Below are positions 43,503 to 55,036 of a stretch of 64,000 nucleotides of DNA, in pieces. Source of the DNA: Adiantum capillus-veneris (taxonomy: Eukaryota; Streptophyta; Polypodiopsida; Polypodiales; Pteridaceae); NCBI GenBank assembly GCA_014529385.2, contig CM043948.1:24984451-25048450 (forward strand). The letters run 5' to 3'. The position numbers were made by a program, and so were the translations under genes. Position 1 is the first letter of the stretch, and the number at the start of each line of letters is the position of its first letter. The notes under the pieces are model-generated. The model saw nothing but the letters and a program-made list of their open reading frames with translations. It made no database searches and was not told the DNA's origin.

Positions 43503-43514
43503 TGGTATCAGAGC
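43503..43514 (+). promoter_or_regulatory. Primer-binding site of the copia-derived element
   Basis: TGGTATCAGAGC, perfect initiator-Met tRNA complement, two bases after the LTR end. Confidence 0.9.
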
Positions 43515-45082
43515 GACAGGTGTGAGAGCGTAGATGAACGGCTTCGCGGTGAACTCGTCAGCTATGGCGGAGAGGTCACAGATCTGAGCAAAGAAATAGA
43601 GGAGGTTTGTGGACATCCATACAGAGGCTTGCAGGAGAGCTCTCAGGAGCTTCCTATTGCTCACAGATCAGAGTTCCTCTACAGATCAGCCCACAGTGTA
43701 CATCATTTTCCCTCTTCGGGCAAGCTTTGCAACGGCTACATCGGCGACAGGTTGGAGCTTGGAGCTTCCATAAACATGGAAGCATTGTGAGATTGATGCA
43801 TTCAGCTCACGCATCGAGGTGGGAAGTGAGTTTGAGCCTTTCTATAAGCTCAAAGAAGCACAGAAGAAAGTCGTTCAGTTTTTGGCAGTTTGATAGCAGT
43901 CTACTGTTTTGCTCATAACTTGAGCTACAGAGCTCCGATTCCAAAACTTTTTGGTTCAAAACGGAGCTGGCTTTGAGCTCTACGACTTTGTAGAAGGAAT
44001 CGTTTTCTAATTCGGAGTGCAGGTGGGTCTGAAATTAAAAACACAGAGACTGTTTTTTATGACAGTTTTGGGCTCTGTTGTTTTCTTTGCTGCAGACAGC
44101 TTACCCGTGTACACTGCAGGTAGCAGGCACATATGAGGTGTTACAAGATCTGGTTTGACTCCCAGGTACAGGTTGAGTCTAGTACTCCCACAGGTGTTGC
44201 CAGTTGCAGTTGAGTGGTTCTTCTGCAGTGTTGTGGCTTGCATACATGGTGTTTAAGCGGGTAATGCTCTATGTATGCTTATGTGGTGAGCAGTAGATCT
44301 TGTGAGCAAGTGCAGAGGTTGGTTATGGATGACATGTATGATCACCTGTGGTACTCTTTGTGAGCATTTGTTGGACACAGGTTTGCAGAGCTTATGCATG
44401 TATATTGAGTGTAGTTTGATGCGCATTGATTGCTCATTGTATTGAGCTTGCAGGACAATGGTTATTTTGTGTTGATAGCCATTGTGCATCAAAACTCTAG
44501 CGAAATTTTCCGAGGAGTTTTATGCGTATCATTTATGCGATCTAGGTAGAGATTGTGGGTTGCACTCAGCATTTGCGTGCGGTGTTCTCTGCAGGTGGGA
44601 GATTTGTGTGTGTGTATGCATCGATACCGCACATTGTGGGCTTGGTGATTAGCTCACGGGTTTGATAGGCGTACAGTTATCTTGGCACACTCACAGGAGT
44701 GAGTATTGTGATGTATGCTTGTGTGGCTACGAGCTAGGTAGCCGGATTCGAGCAGTAATGGCTTGAGGTTTTTCAGTAGGTTTCAACTACAGGTTTACAA
44801 GTTTACACGCAGGTTTGAGGGCTTATTTGGGCGCTGAATTTTCAGCCATTGTTTCCTCTTTGCAGGTGTCCATGTATGGCTCAGTTGTAGGCTGATCTGG
44901 GACACGTTTGTGACTTGTTTATGCAGCTGTTTAAGAGCTGAATTTTGGGGCTGTTTTGGGGCTGATTTGCAGCCATATCTTACAGCCATATTTGCAGACT
45001 TTTGTTGATGCGATTCGAGCCAGTTTAGGGCTGATTTGGTTGACATTTGCTACTCATTGTTGGTTGCTCTTTTGCGAGCATT
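43515..45082 (+). other. Long untranslated leader
   Basis: About 1.57 kb between PBS and ORF with several upstream ATGs and short frames but no domain. It contains repeated GCTGAATTTT/GGCTGATTT phrases at 44830-45040. The length is unusual for a copia leader, whose gag normally starts within a few hundred bases. Confidence 0.6.
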
Positions 45083-46936
45083 ATGGCTGATTTTTCATTT
45101 GACTTCCAGCGTTATGGTCTGACACAGTTTGATGGTGTAGATTTTGTTGCTTGGAAGGAACATATGCTTGTTGCATTGACAGATTTGGGGCAGGATAAAC
45201 CCTTGCGTGGTTTATCGGCGAAGCCCAAGTCTATGCGTGATGATGATTGGCAGGATCTTGATGAGTTAGCAATGTCTACGATTCATTTGCATCTGGTTGA
45301 ATCTGTTGACTGGCAGGTCTCGAGGGAGACTACAACTCATGCTTTATGGCAGAGTTTACATGCTATGTACGCGACATCCATGTCTACAGGTGAGTCTAGT
45401 CCCACTTCTATGTCCATGGGAGAGATTGGTCCCACACGCAAGTCTCGGCGGCATAGAGACTTGACATGTTGGCATTGTGGACATAGAGGGAACATTAGGC
45501 GTCGATGTTTCAGGCGTTTGAGACAACGGAGGCGACAGATGCGTGATGCAGATTTGGGCACGACAGATGCTAGTGAGATCAGTACGGTGGTTACTGAGTA
45601 TGCTTGTGATGGCGATGTCACATTTACATCTAGCTTGTCTTCAGAAGATCTTATGTCTACGTATTGCATATCGGATTGCACATTGTCTTCACATTGGTTA
45701 CTAGATTCAGATGCTACTTTCCATGTCACGTCGCATCGTGAGTGGTTTAGCACGTTTTCTAGTGGGAGACTTGGTTGTGTGCACATGGCTGATGGTTTTT
45801 TGTATGACATTGAGGGTGCAGGAGACGTATGTTTGTCCTTGCCCATTGGTATGAGATTTACCCTGCGTCATGTGCGTTATGTGCCAGATCTGAGACGGGA
45901 TTTGATCTCAGTCAGACAGTTACGGGATAGTGGATGTCGGGTATCGCTGCTTGAGCGATCTTTTGCATTGCATTTGGGTTCGCTAGTGATTGCGAGAGGT
46001 GCCAGGAGTGGTACAGGTTACCCATTGCATGTGGATCACGCGAGAGACGGTGTTGTCTCTGTGATCATGCAGCCAGGTAGACAACGAGAGAGCAGGCGAG
46101 TCTCTGTTGCTTATGGGTTGCAGGATGCTTTGCACGGAGTGCAGAGTAGTGAGCTCGTTGTGCACACAGTTGGGGCACGACTTGAGCAGTCACACAGAGA
46201 GGTGACAGAGTCAAACATGCATGATTTGCTAGTGACTGAGCAAAGTAGAGAGTCAGTTGTGCGAGATACTTCTATGCAGGATAGACAGGTAGAGCGGTCT
46301 TGCTCTAGTGAGTCACGACAGGAAGACATTGTGCAAGAGTCTATGCATACGGAGTTAGAGCATGAGAGCTCTAGTGAGTCACAACAGATTGAGTGGTCAT
46401 GTTTGCAGTGGATGATTGCAGAGGAGACTGAGATGTCAGCAATTATGCAGTCATTCCTTTCTATGCTCGACAGTGAGCATGGGGATATAGTTGTGCAGGA
46501 TATGTCTTCCAGCAGACACCTAGAGCAGCTGGTGTGCTCTGAGGTTGCACGACAGGTTGATGCGTCTTTTGTGGACAGTCAGGAGATGCATGTGGCTGAC
46601 ACGCCTTGTCAGTCAGAGATGCCTATTGCCAGGGATATATATATTGATGCATGCTCCGTAGAGCTAGCAGGGTCCGCTAGCATTGCATCGACATTCGGTG
46701 GTCTCATGTATGAGATGTTGATCTTGAGACCGGATATCGCAGCTGCAGTGGGAGCATTTGCAGTTGGGATTGTCAGTTGTTTGTTGACTGATGATGGCAT
46801 AGTGCACGAGGGAGATATGCAGGTATTGCGTACATACTTGCAGTACGTGTGTGGTATGTCTGGTGGTGTATGGACTTACACGGGAGCAGGACAGCCGGAT
46901 GCACACGATCACAGCCAGCCAGTGGGCATCGGTTGA
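45083..46936 (+). CDS. Gag-protease-RT-stub fusion protein of the copia-derived element
   Basis: 617 residues from the ATG at 45083 (MADFSFDFQRYGLTQFDGVD); an ATG 36 bases upstream would add 12 hydrophobic residues and lacks the family's typical start. Order: copia gag N-terminal block (FDGVDFVAWKEHMLVAL...AMSTIHLHLVES...LWQSLHAMY), zinc-knuckle-like CWHCGHRGNIRRRC with Asn for the usual His, protease block WLLDSDATFHVTSHREWF with DSD in place of DSG, the HVRYVPDLRRDLISVRQL block, a pre-integrase-like stretch, about 250 residues rich in Ser, Glu and Gln with no known domain, and finally LMYEMLILRPDIAAAVG, the conserved tail of copia RT. Integrase and the RT catalytic part are absent. The frame is uninterrupted, which suggests the protein is still made and perhaps packages its own RNA. 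Confidence 0.82.
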   Translation: MADFSFDFQRYGLTQFDGVDFVAWKEHMLVALTDLGQDKPLRGLSAKPKSMRDDDWQDLDELAMSTIHLHLVESVDWQVSRETTTHALWQSLHAMYATSMSTGESSPTSMSMGEIGPTRKSRRHRDLTCWHCGHRGNIRRRCFRRLRQRRRQMRDADLGTTDASEISTVVTEYACDGDVTFTSSLSSEDLMSTYCISDCTLSSHWLLDSDATFHVTSHREWFSTFSSGRLGCVHMADGFLYDIEGAGDVCLSLPIGMRFTLRHVRYVPDLRRDLISVRQLRDSGCRVSLLERSFALHLGSLVIARGARSGTGYPLHVDHARDGVVSVIMQPGRQRESRRVSVAYGLQDALHGVQSSELVVHTVGARLEQSHREVTESNMHDLLVTEQSRESVVRDTSMQDRQVERSCSSESRQEDIVQESMHTELEHESSSESQQIEWSCLQWMIAEETEMSAIMQSFLSMLDSEHGDIVVQDMSSSRHLEQLVCSEVARQVDASFVDSQEMHVADTPCQSEMPIARDIYIDACSVELAGSASIASTFGGLMYEMLILRPDIAAAVGAFAVGIVSCLLTDDGIVHEGDMQVLRTYLQYVCGMSGGVWTYTGAGQPDAHDHSQPVGIG

Positions 46937-47015
46937 GAGCGGTTTTCTCTCACCTTTTGTAGTCTTTAGACTAGGTTCCCTTGCTTAAAGGCACAGTCGC
47001 CTTTAAGTGGGAGGT

Positions 47016-47206
47016 TGTTGGGGTATAGGCGCCTGTGCCTTGCCCGGCCGCCCAGAGTCTGGGCGCCCACTGACTTGTATACCTTATACATAGCATAAGT
47101 GTATAGGGGGTTGCTCACTCTTTGGAGTCTCCCCACCCATATCTGTGTCGTGTGTCTCCTTCTCTCTCTCTCACTCTCCGTCTGTGGTGCTCCCCGATCC
47201 CCTTCA
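47016..47206 (+). repeat. 3' LTR of the copia-derived element (191 bp)
   Basis: Same length as the 5' LTR, one substitution. Preceded by the purine-rich AAGTGGGAGGT (47005-47015). Confidence 0.95.
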
Positions 47207-47211
47207 GGGAA

Positions 47212-48153
47212 TGCGTTCCTGATAATCAATGGTTACTTTAGGTTCTTAATCCAATTCAGATAGCATTGTGTGAAATGTACTAGGGCTTTCTAGTGGGCTT
47301 AGTCCCTATTGACCTTTAGCTTAATTATTATAAAGGGAGTTTACTAGTGTGATGAGCTTGGGAAAGGGGTAACAGTGATATATGACCCCCCAAAGTTAAA
47401 AAATTAAAATGCTAAGAACGAACAAACAAATTTTTTTTTCAAAAGTGCCATAATGTAAAATATTAAGTTGATCGAGAAATCACAGGTTGATTTGGTACTT
47501 CAGTCACATGTATCACCTATGGTACTAGAGCCCTAGAGGTTCCCAATGACGTGGGCCCTTTTCCTTGAAAAGCAAAAAACCCAAGGCATATAAAATAAGC
47601 ACACATATCAAGATTGAATCAATGTAAAAATACTTTGGGAGGTCAAAGAAAAGGAAATAAGTCAGGTGATGATTTTATGAGCAATTCCTTTTATCGTAGC
47701 TTAACTACAAGGTCTTTTAGGTATAATATCTAATCAGCCCTCGGACATGAAATACTTGGCTCTCGCGATTAAACCACTTAATTGACCAGAGAAAATTGAG
47801 AAGCTTGCCCATGGTATTAATAGTTGACCTCTAGTGCCTTTCGACCGTTAAATTAGCGACCCCATACTTGTTTAGTTTTTGACCTTTACAATTGTTATGC
47901 ATTTGATTATATTATAGTTTAATGTTTATTGCTAACAAATTGTTTAATATTATGTTCACAATCAGTTTGTCTATCTACAACTGCATATGCTTTTTAATTG
48001 TAAATGAGAATGCAATTACTGTGCCAATTTTGTTTGATTTTGCAGTGACTAAAGAAGGCTAGAGGATATTCATCTCAAATGCTCTTCTACCTCGATGAAC
48101 GAGCTTCATCTCAATAGATTCCGAGGACGGAATCTACATCAGGAAGGGGGGCA
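47212..48153 (+). other. Non-coding, ending in a polypurine tract
   Basis: No gene is recognised. The end, GAATCTACATCAGGAAGGGGGGCA, has a PPT (48141-48151) directly before an LTR-like TGTTAACC, so this is probably the 3' end of the internal region of a decayed LTR element whose pol can no longer be read. Confidence 0.4.
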
Positions 48154-48456
48154 TGTTAACCCTCATGCACACCCTATCACCTACAACGGACGACGTATTC
48201 TTTATTTGGTAGAGTCATGGACCGGGCTTGTCGGCCCAATAGGTGTGTAGGTGATCGCCGATGAGAGGCACACCACTTATCTTATATTTACAACAATTGT
48301 GCAACGATCGGCCACTGTGGGCGCCCATGTGTGAACGGGCCAAACTCTTATAAAAGGTGCATTTGACCTAAAAATGCTCATTCTCTGAGGTGTAAGCTAA
48401 GAAGTGCTCTTGCTCCATCTCTGTCTCCTTCTCTTTCTATGTGTGTGTGTGTATGC

Positions 48457-48514
<58 letters not shown>

Positions 48515-48600
48515 TTGAGCATTGCGGCGACATCGGCGGCGGCGAGGCAGTAGAGCGCGGCATCGGCGGCGGCTCCTTCTTCTTCATAGAACATGATCCT
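48154..48600 (+). repeat. Probable 3' LTR of an unidentified element
   Basis: Begins TGTTAACCCTC right after the PPT. It has a TATA box TATAAAAG at 48349-48356 and, downstream, a (GA)27 microsatellite (48459-48511) in the presumed transcribed part. No second LTR lies in the window, so the right end is a guess. Confidence 0.4.
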
Positions 48601-49493
48601 TCATGACGAAAGCATTGAGAGGTGAGTGACACACCATTGTTCTTTGAGCTTGCTAGGATTATCTAGTTGTGTGCTTGCAGTCTTTCAAGGCTCGCACACA
48701 GTGCATAGGCAAGTTCCCAGCCTCCGACACATACGGCAAAGCATATAGCCTTGCTAATTTATTTCCACCAATTTATGGAGAATTGTCGACGTCGATGTTG
48801 AACTCGTAAAGCGTTGTCCCAACTTAAGCTTTTCTGCTTTGTAAATTCCCATTAAAAAAGGTCGTGTCTAATACTAGGGCAAAAACTGGGAAATTTTTGT
48901 GTGATTTCACCGCCCTAGTGCTTCAATCGTGCTTGCCGCCAGTTGGTCAGATACCTCTTCATGTATTCCGCCAATTGCTCTAAGTTCTCTTGTAATCTTT
49001 GAGTATGTATTCCGCCAATTGCTCTAAGTTCTCTTGTAATCTTTGAGTATGCAGAGAGTTGGAAACTACGACCCTTTGAATACGTGAAAATTGCTCAAAA
49101 ACGTATGTATTTTTTTTGAAATTATAGAAATTCAATGGTCATCCTTTGCATCATTGCCTTACTTCTCATGGCCTTGGTTGCCTTGATTGCTTTGCTGAAA
49201 CAACAAGAAAAGGGGAGGGGGGGGGGGGAGGGGGAGGGGGAAGGGAGGGAGGCACTCTCCCTAAACTTTTTTCAACTTTGAAGGCCAACCCTAAGCTTGG
49301 TTGGGTGCCCTTAAGTGAGAAAGCAAACAATTTTTTCTCGTTGCAGCGATGGCAGACCACAAAACAAAGAAGTAAATGTTTTCCCTTCTCGCTATAGACC
49401 GCGATTGCCCTCTCCACTATGTTGAAAACTCTCCCCCTCAGCACCACAAGCTCAATGACACCAAGAGCACGAGGTTTTGACGTGGTCGATCGG
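48601..49493. other. Intergenic, short duplication and G-rich tract
   Basis: Contains a 44-bp tandem duplication (48961-49048), a G-rich run at about 49213-49245, and a 93-codon minus-strand frame (49166-49447) with no recognised domain. It joins 57004 onwards once the gypsy element at 49494-57003 is removed. Confidence 0.5.
48961..49048. repeat. 44-bp perfect tandem duplication
   Basis: ATGTATTCCGCCAATTGC...CTTTGAGT occurs at 48961-49004 and again at 49005-49048. Confidence 0.95.
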
Positions 49494-50167
49494 TGTTACG
49501 AGACTGGGCACCCTCCCCTGTTGTAGTGGTTAGCTGCAATTGGGATAGCTGGGCGTAATGGTTAATTATGTTTGCTGTCTATTTATTTTACTAATTGAGT
49601 TGATGATGATTTTGTAGAGTCGAATGCGGGGAGTTGATGAAGAGGCGACGGCAATTACTCTTGGCCATTTTATATTTGCACAGTATCTTAGAACATCATT
49701 GCAATAAACCACTATGGCTCTGTAAATAGTTGTAGTGGGAACTCCCCTTATGGGTCATGCAAGAACTAATGAGTTTCACTCATTTGCAAAAGTAAAGTGG
49801 TTGTAAAAAGAGGGGCCTCAATTTTTGGCACTTTAAACTCAAAATAATATATTAAATACCAACTCCACAAGAGAGGTGCCGTGGAGTTTGGGGCTAGATT
49901 TAGGCCTTTCTCTTGCAGATTCTCTTCTCTACTCTCTTAAGCTATGGTTATTTGCTGTGTACTCTCTAATCTGGTCTCCATCTCTTACACTCTCTTACAA
50001 GCATGTCTATGTCAATTCTATATTTACTGTGTGTGTGTGTGTGTGTCGTAGTCTAGGTGAGTGTGCGTGCTTGGAAATTGGAAGAAGAGGTGGACAGGTT
50101 GATGTTGATTGCTTGGAAGCTTGTGTTGAATATTTTAAGCGGTCGATCTCCCCCTCTTCTCCCAACA
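49494..50167 (+). repeat. Gypsy-D 5' LTR
   Basis: Direct repeat of 56323-57003. Contains a (GT)n stretch (about 50029-50046), whose length differs between the two LTRs, and ends TTCTCCCAACA. Confidence 0.95.
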
Positions 50168-50168
50168 G

Positions 50169-50180
50169 TGGTATCAGAGA
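50169..50180 (+). promoter_or_regulatory. Gypsy-D primer-binding site
   Basis: TGGTATCAGAGA, one mismatch from the initiator-Met complement, one base after the LTR end. Confidence 0.85.
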
Positions 50181-51705
50181 CTCAGGTTCGAGGATAAATC
50201 GGCACTCGATTTCAATTTTAAGGAGTTCCTCTAATCTACAAAATCCCAATTGCAATTCATCGACCTTGCAATTCAAGGATTCAAGGACTCATGGAAATTC
50301 GAAGTATAATTGATCGAATTTGCAGAAGAAAACTCGACTGTTAATTGGTGGCTATTCGGCAACTGATTTCCAATTCGGCTTCATAACGACCCAAAATATG
50401 GTGTGTCAAGTGTCCACTTTCAATTTTAATGCATAATCATTGCGCATTGTGAAGGCAAGAAGAAAGCAGAAAAGCTTGGAGAGTCGGGAAATTCTTGATT
50501 TCGAAAAGCTAGTTGTAATCGAGCAATTACTTTGTCATATGGACGATATCGGAAAGCTTGATTAAAGAGGAAAGAGTGATGGATTGAAGGAGAGAGGAGG
50601 TTGTCACGGAAATTCGAAGATTGAGGGAAAGGAAGAAGACGTGAGCCGATAAGGGTGCAAGTTTAGCTCAAAACCAGCAAATTTTGGCTCTCAACACTAC
50701 TGCCGAGTTTCCGTGGGAAGCACCACCTACAGCCGAAAAAGCTCCTTTGTCGACTTGCTTGAAACTTGTCGAAATTGCCCTCAAACTGGTCGCCCAGGGG
50801 GCGTGTACCCTTGGTCCTTCTTGCTCGCGGGTCGAGAAGCCTTCTACAGGCCGTAGCAAACTCTGCAAGCCCTCGCGCTGTCGGCAACCCTGACTGCACG
50901 CCACCATGCATTAGGAGTACACACTTTAATCAAAAAGTGTGGCTTAAAGCATTAAAGCATTGAGTTTTGGCCGGCCGCCCACTGCAAAAAAATAAAATAA
51001 AATCCTTACCATTTAAAACTTGGCCGCCCATTGTTCCTACTCGGCCGCCCACTGCAGTCTTCCTTTACCTTGGCCGCCCATGGCAATATTCGATTCATTT
51101 GGCCTCCCACTGCAGCATACGGTCCCGTTTTAAAATAAACCTTCAAATTCATTTAACCCAAGCCTCTAAAGGCTTTCCAATTCAATTGTGGCCATTTCAA
51201 CTGAAGTATTAAGTTGGCCCCGTTTTATTAAGGACTCGGCACCCTTCTATAATCACTTGGTCGGTCTCCACCAACCCAAATCAACAATAAGTCACCGACT
51301 CTATTAAAACCAGTTCGACTGACTCCTTTGGCCGCACAAGCTTTCTATTTTGCTGTTCAAAGGGGAATATTGGCCGTCCATTCTTCGCCGAACATTTTTG
51401 ACAACCTTTGGGGTGAAAGTTAAAATTACCACTATCTTTTGGGATAAGGAGACCGGACGCTATAAAATTCATATGGCTCGGTAAAGCACCGTCGGACCGT
51501 CTACTTCTCTGGCAATTTCCTAGCGCATCGCCATTCCGGATTGGATGCCACCGCTATTTCTCAGCTAAGTACATTACATTTCTGTTATTTATTTTATTTT
51601 ATTCCGCATATTGCATCTGTGAATATCACCAAATAGCATTTTTAAGCATTACCATTTAAGTATTTATTTAAAAAAATAAAATAAATAAATAAAAAGCACG
51701 CAATC
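50181..51705 (+). other. Gypsy-D leader with a repeated GGCCGCCCA motif
   Basis: 1.5 kb of untranslated leader. The 9-mer GGCCGCCCA occurs at 50973, 51022, 51043 and 51072, with variants at 51101 (GGCCTCCCA) and 51372 (GGCCGTCCA). Short frames here carry no domain. Confidence 0.65.
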
Positions 51706-52210
51706 ATGGCACACCTTCCTCAGGCACCCACGATTGCAGAGTAACTTCAAAATTTGTAGCAGTCACTCACAATGAATGCATGTGAAGGCAAGAGCTTGAA
51801 GATAAATTATTGCATTCTACACGCACCGAATCTGCATAGGCACCCAAGAAAAACAAAATTAGCAAAAAAGCCTTCACTTTCAAAGATTTTGATGGCACTA
51901 AAGATGCTAGCACGATTCTAGCATGGGTTAGTCAACTAGATGACTATTTTCATGATTAAGACTTTCCCGAGCGTGAAATGGTAAAGTGTGCATCCAATCA
52001 TCTCACTAGTAGTGCTGCATTGTGGTGGAACGCCACTAAACAACATGGAAGAAGACCACGCACCTGGAATACATTTAAAAAAGTGTTTTTACTTCAATTT
52101 TTGTCCACACAGTACAAAGCTAAATCACGACGTCAATGGGATTTAATTCAATAGGATAGAAATGAAGATGTACAGGGTTACACTGACCGTTTTGGAATTG
52201 TCTAATTCAA
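51706..52210 (+). pseudogene. Gypsy-D gag N-terminal half
   Basis: The ATG at 51706 (MAHLPQAPTIAE) is closed after 12 codons. The gag core is readable in another frame, AFTFKDFDGTKDASTILAWV then SQLDDYF, a stop, then ASNHLTSSAALWWNATKQHG and TWNTFKKVFLLQF, with further stops at about 52152 and 52202. It is a typical retrotransposon gag core inactivated by at least three stops. Confidence 0.75.
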
Positions 52211-55036
52211 TTGCAAGCTATTGAACATATTAGTCGCAGGAAATTGAAGCGAAAGTACATATCAGGCTTGGCACTACAAATTAGTGCTGAGGTAGATATG
52301 TTTGAACTAGATTCTCTGTCAAAGGCCATTAATTTGGCTCTCAACGCAGAAAAAAAGAAAGGTGGACATTCCTCTCACACTGATCAACCTACTAACACTA
52401 ACCGCAACAAGAGACTTCCTTTCTCTCCTAACTTTGACAGAAGCAAACACCAAAGCCGTACTTTTTTCAAAAGACGTAGATTTGACAATCCTCCTACAAC
52501 TGCTCAACCTCATACGAGCAACAACAACAACAACATTCAGCAACGAGGCAACCAACATCCTTTCAACCAGCATTCTCCTCCAAATTCTAATGGTAACAAA
52601 AAGGTGAAGTGTTTTAAATGCTTTCAGTATGGTGACTATGCAGATAAGTGCCCAAATGGTCATGCTAAGGGCAATGGTCAATCCAATGGCCATTCAAATG
52701 GAGTCAACAGGAATTCAAGTAAAAAACCCTTCAACAACAACCGCCCCAACGGAGCTACTCTTAACCTCATCGAAGATGCTACACCCGACGACAATGAAGT
52801 GGAAGTTAACTACGGTGAGGGATATGATCCTGATTATGATAACGATGACAACCCATCCTCAGGTACTCCTATATCTCCTCACACTTTGTTTAAAGTGCAA
52901 GGCACTGTTAAGGGTGAAAATGTCACCATTTTGTTAGATGATGGTAGTAGCCATGATTTCATTTCCACACGATTGTCACAACAACTATCACTCTCTGAAA
53001 TCTCATCACCTTACAAGGTCAAAACTGTTTTTAATAATCAACGTTTTAATTGTAAAACTCAAGTCACTATTGAAGTTTGCATTGGTGAATTCACACAAGC
53101 ACGTACATTTTTGGTAGCACCATTGCATGGTCTTGATATGATTTTGGGAATGCCATTTCGTCATGAATTTGACCCGTTGATTAATTATAAAACACGTACA
53201 ATGTCTCTCACTCATAATAATAAAAAATTCTCCATCCAAGCAACACTGGCACATCAAAAAATTTCACTCCTCTCTCACACTCAAGCCAAGCGAGCAATTC
53301 GAAAACAGGGGAAAACATATCTAGTATTGATAAATCAAATTTCTACTGAAATGAAAAATTCTCATAACTCCATCCATGATGAATTTCTCTCACAATTTAA
53401 AGATTGTTTCATGCATGATCTGCCACCTGGAATTCCACCATCACGCCCAGAAGACCACAAAATTGACATCATACCAGGTAGTGAACCTCCTTGTAGAGCA
53501 CCTTATCGTGTAAATCCTACCGCACACAGGGAAATACAAACTCAAATCACTGATTTACTTGACCGAGGCCTAATCCGACCTAGTAGTTCACCATACGGAG
53601 CTCCAATACTTCTTGTCAAGAAGAAAACTGGAACCTTTCATATGTGTATCGACTACAGGGCTTTAAACAAGATCACCGTTAAGAATAGGTTTCCCATTCT
53701 TAGAGTGGATGATCTATTAGACAAACTGAAAGGGGCAAACATCTTTAGCAAAATTGACCTCAAATCAGGGTACCATCAAGTCAAAATGTTTGAACATGAT
53801 GTCTACAAAACTGCTTTCAGAACACAAACTGGACACTATGAATTTCTTGTCATGCCATTTGGTTTGACAAATGCACCAGCTACATTCACACGCATGATGA
53901 ATCGAATTTTCATTGACCATCAAGATTTTGTGATTGTATTTTTTAATGACATTTTGGTATTCAGTAAATCTGAAGAAGAGCATAAACAACACTTAACACG
54001 TGTATTTGATCTGCTTGCACAAAATCACTTGTATTTGAATCCTGAAAAGAGTTCATTTTTCCAATCTGAAATTGAATATTTGGGACACATTGTATTGGGT
54101 AAAGGAATACATGTTGATCCAAAGAAAATTGAAGCCATTCAATCATGGCCTAGACCCAAAAACTTGCATGAGCTACGATCTTTTATTGGTCTTTGTAGCT
54201 ATTACAGGAAATTTGTTCGTAATTTTGCTTACAAATCACATTATTTGATGCTCTTGTTGAAGAAAAATACGCCTTATGAATGGATTGATTTGCAAGAAAG
54301 CTCATTTAATGCACTTAAACATGCTTTGACTAATGCACCTGTATTGCAATTGCCTCATTTTGAAAGACCATTCCTTGTGGTAGTCACTAATGCTAGTGGA
54401 AAAGGTATTGGTGCAGTCCTTATGCAAGATAACCATCCAATTGCTTTCGAAAGTCGTAAATTCAAACCGTCAGAAACAAAGTTCAGTACTTATGATAAAG
54501 AGTTGACTGCTGTGGTACATGCATTGAAACTTTGGAAACACTATGTAATGGATACTGACTTGATCATTAAAACTGATCAACAAAGTATCAAATATTTACT
54601 TTCTCAGCCCTTAATAGATGATAGACATATTAAATGGGCCGCTTTTATTCAAAGTTTTCAGCCCAACATTCAATACCAACCTGGTAAAGAAAACATTGTA
54701 GCTGATGCTTTGAGTAGAAGACCCTCACTTAATCATCTATCAACCATTACGGGAACTTCATTTGACACTATGCCTGACACTTATGCACATGATGATGACT
54801 TCAAAACGACATGGTTGCACATGCTTGATAATTCTGTACACACATTTATCAAATACACTATTCAAGAAAACTTCCTTTATTTCAAACAAAAATTGTGTGT
54901 GACTAAACCTTTCCGTACATTAATTATTGAAGAATTGCACAAACCACCTTATGCTGGACATAGAGGATTTGTTGCAACTTTTCAAAATTTATGTCGTGAT
55001 TTCTATTGGCCTTCTATGAGAATGGATTTTAAATAG
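52211..55036 (+). pseudogene. Gypsy-D gag C-terminus, protease, RT, RNase H, integrase finger
   Basis: A 941-codon open frame. CCHC-like CFKCFQYGDYADKC (about residue 134; Tyr replaces the usual His), protease LLDDGSSHDFIS (about 242) and GLDMILGMPF, RT with MCIDYRALNKITVKNRF, GYHQVKM and FFNDILVFS (about 577), and RNase H with VVTNASGKGIGAVLMQ, YDKELTAVVHALKLWKH and IVADALSRRPS. It finishes in the integrase zinc finger (HKPPYAGHRG) at TAG 55034-55036. The first Asp of the RT catalytic pair is Asn (codon 53945-53947) and the RNase H DASG is NASG, so both activities are probably lost. Confidence 0.85.

Larger units (their letters stand above)
43310..47206 (+). mobile_element. Copia-derived non-autonomous element with one gag-like ORF
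   Basis: Flanked by the TSD GGGAA (43305-43309 and 47207-47211). The 191-bp LTRs (TGTTGGGGTA...GATCCCCTTCA) differ at one position by my reading. It has a PBS, a 1.58-kb leader, one intact ORF (45083-46936) and a PPT (47005-47015). The total of 3.9 kb is shorter than a full copia element because integrase and most of RT are missing. The near-identical LTRs imply recent movement, presumably with enzymes supplied by a full-length copia relative. Confidence 0.92.

Noticed and set aside
45337-45846. 169-codon minus-strand frame
   Set aside because: Antisense shadow of the copia-derived gag ORF.
48459-48511. Possible functional GA-repeat regulatory element
   Set aside because: GA tracts are frequent all over this window; nothing links this one to a gene.
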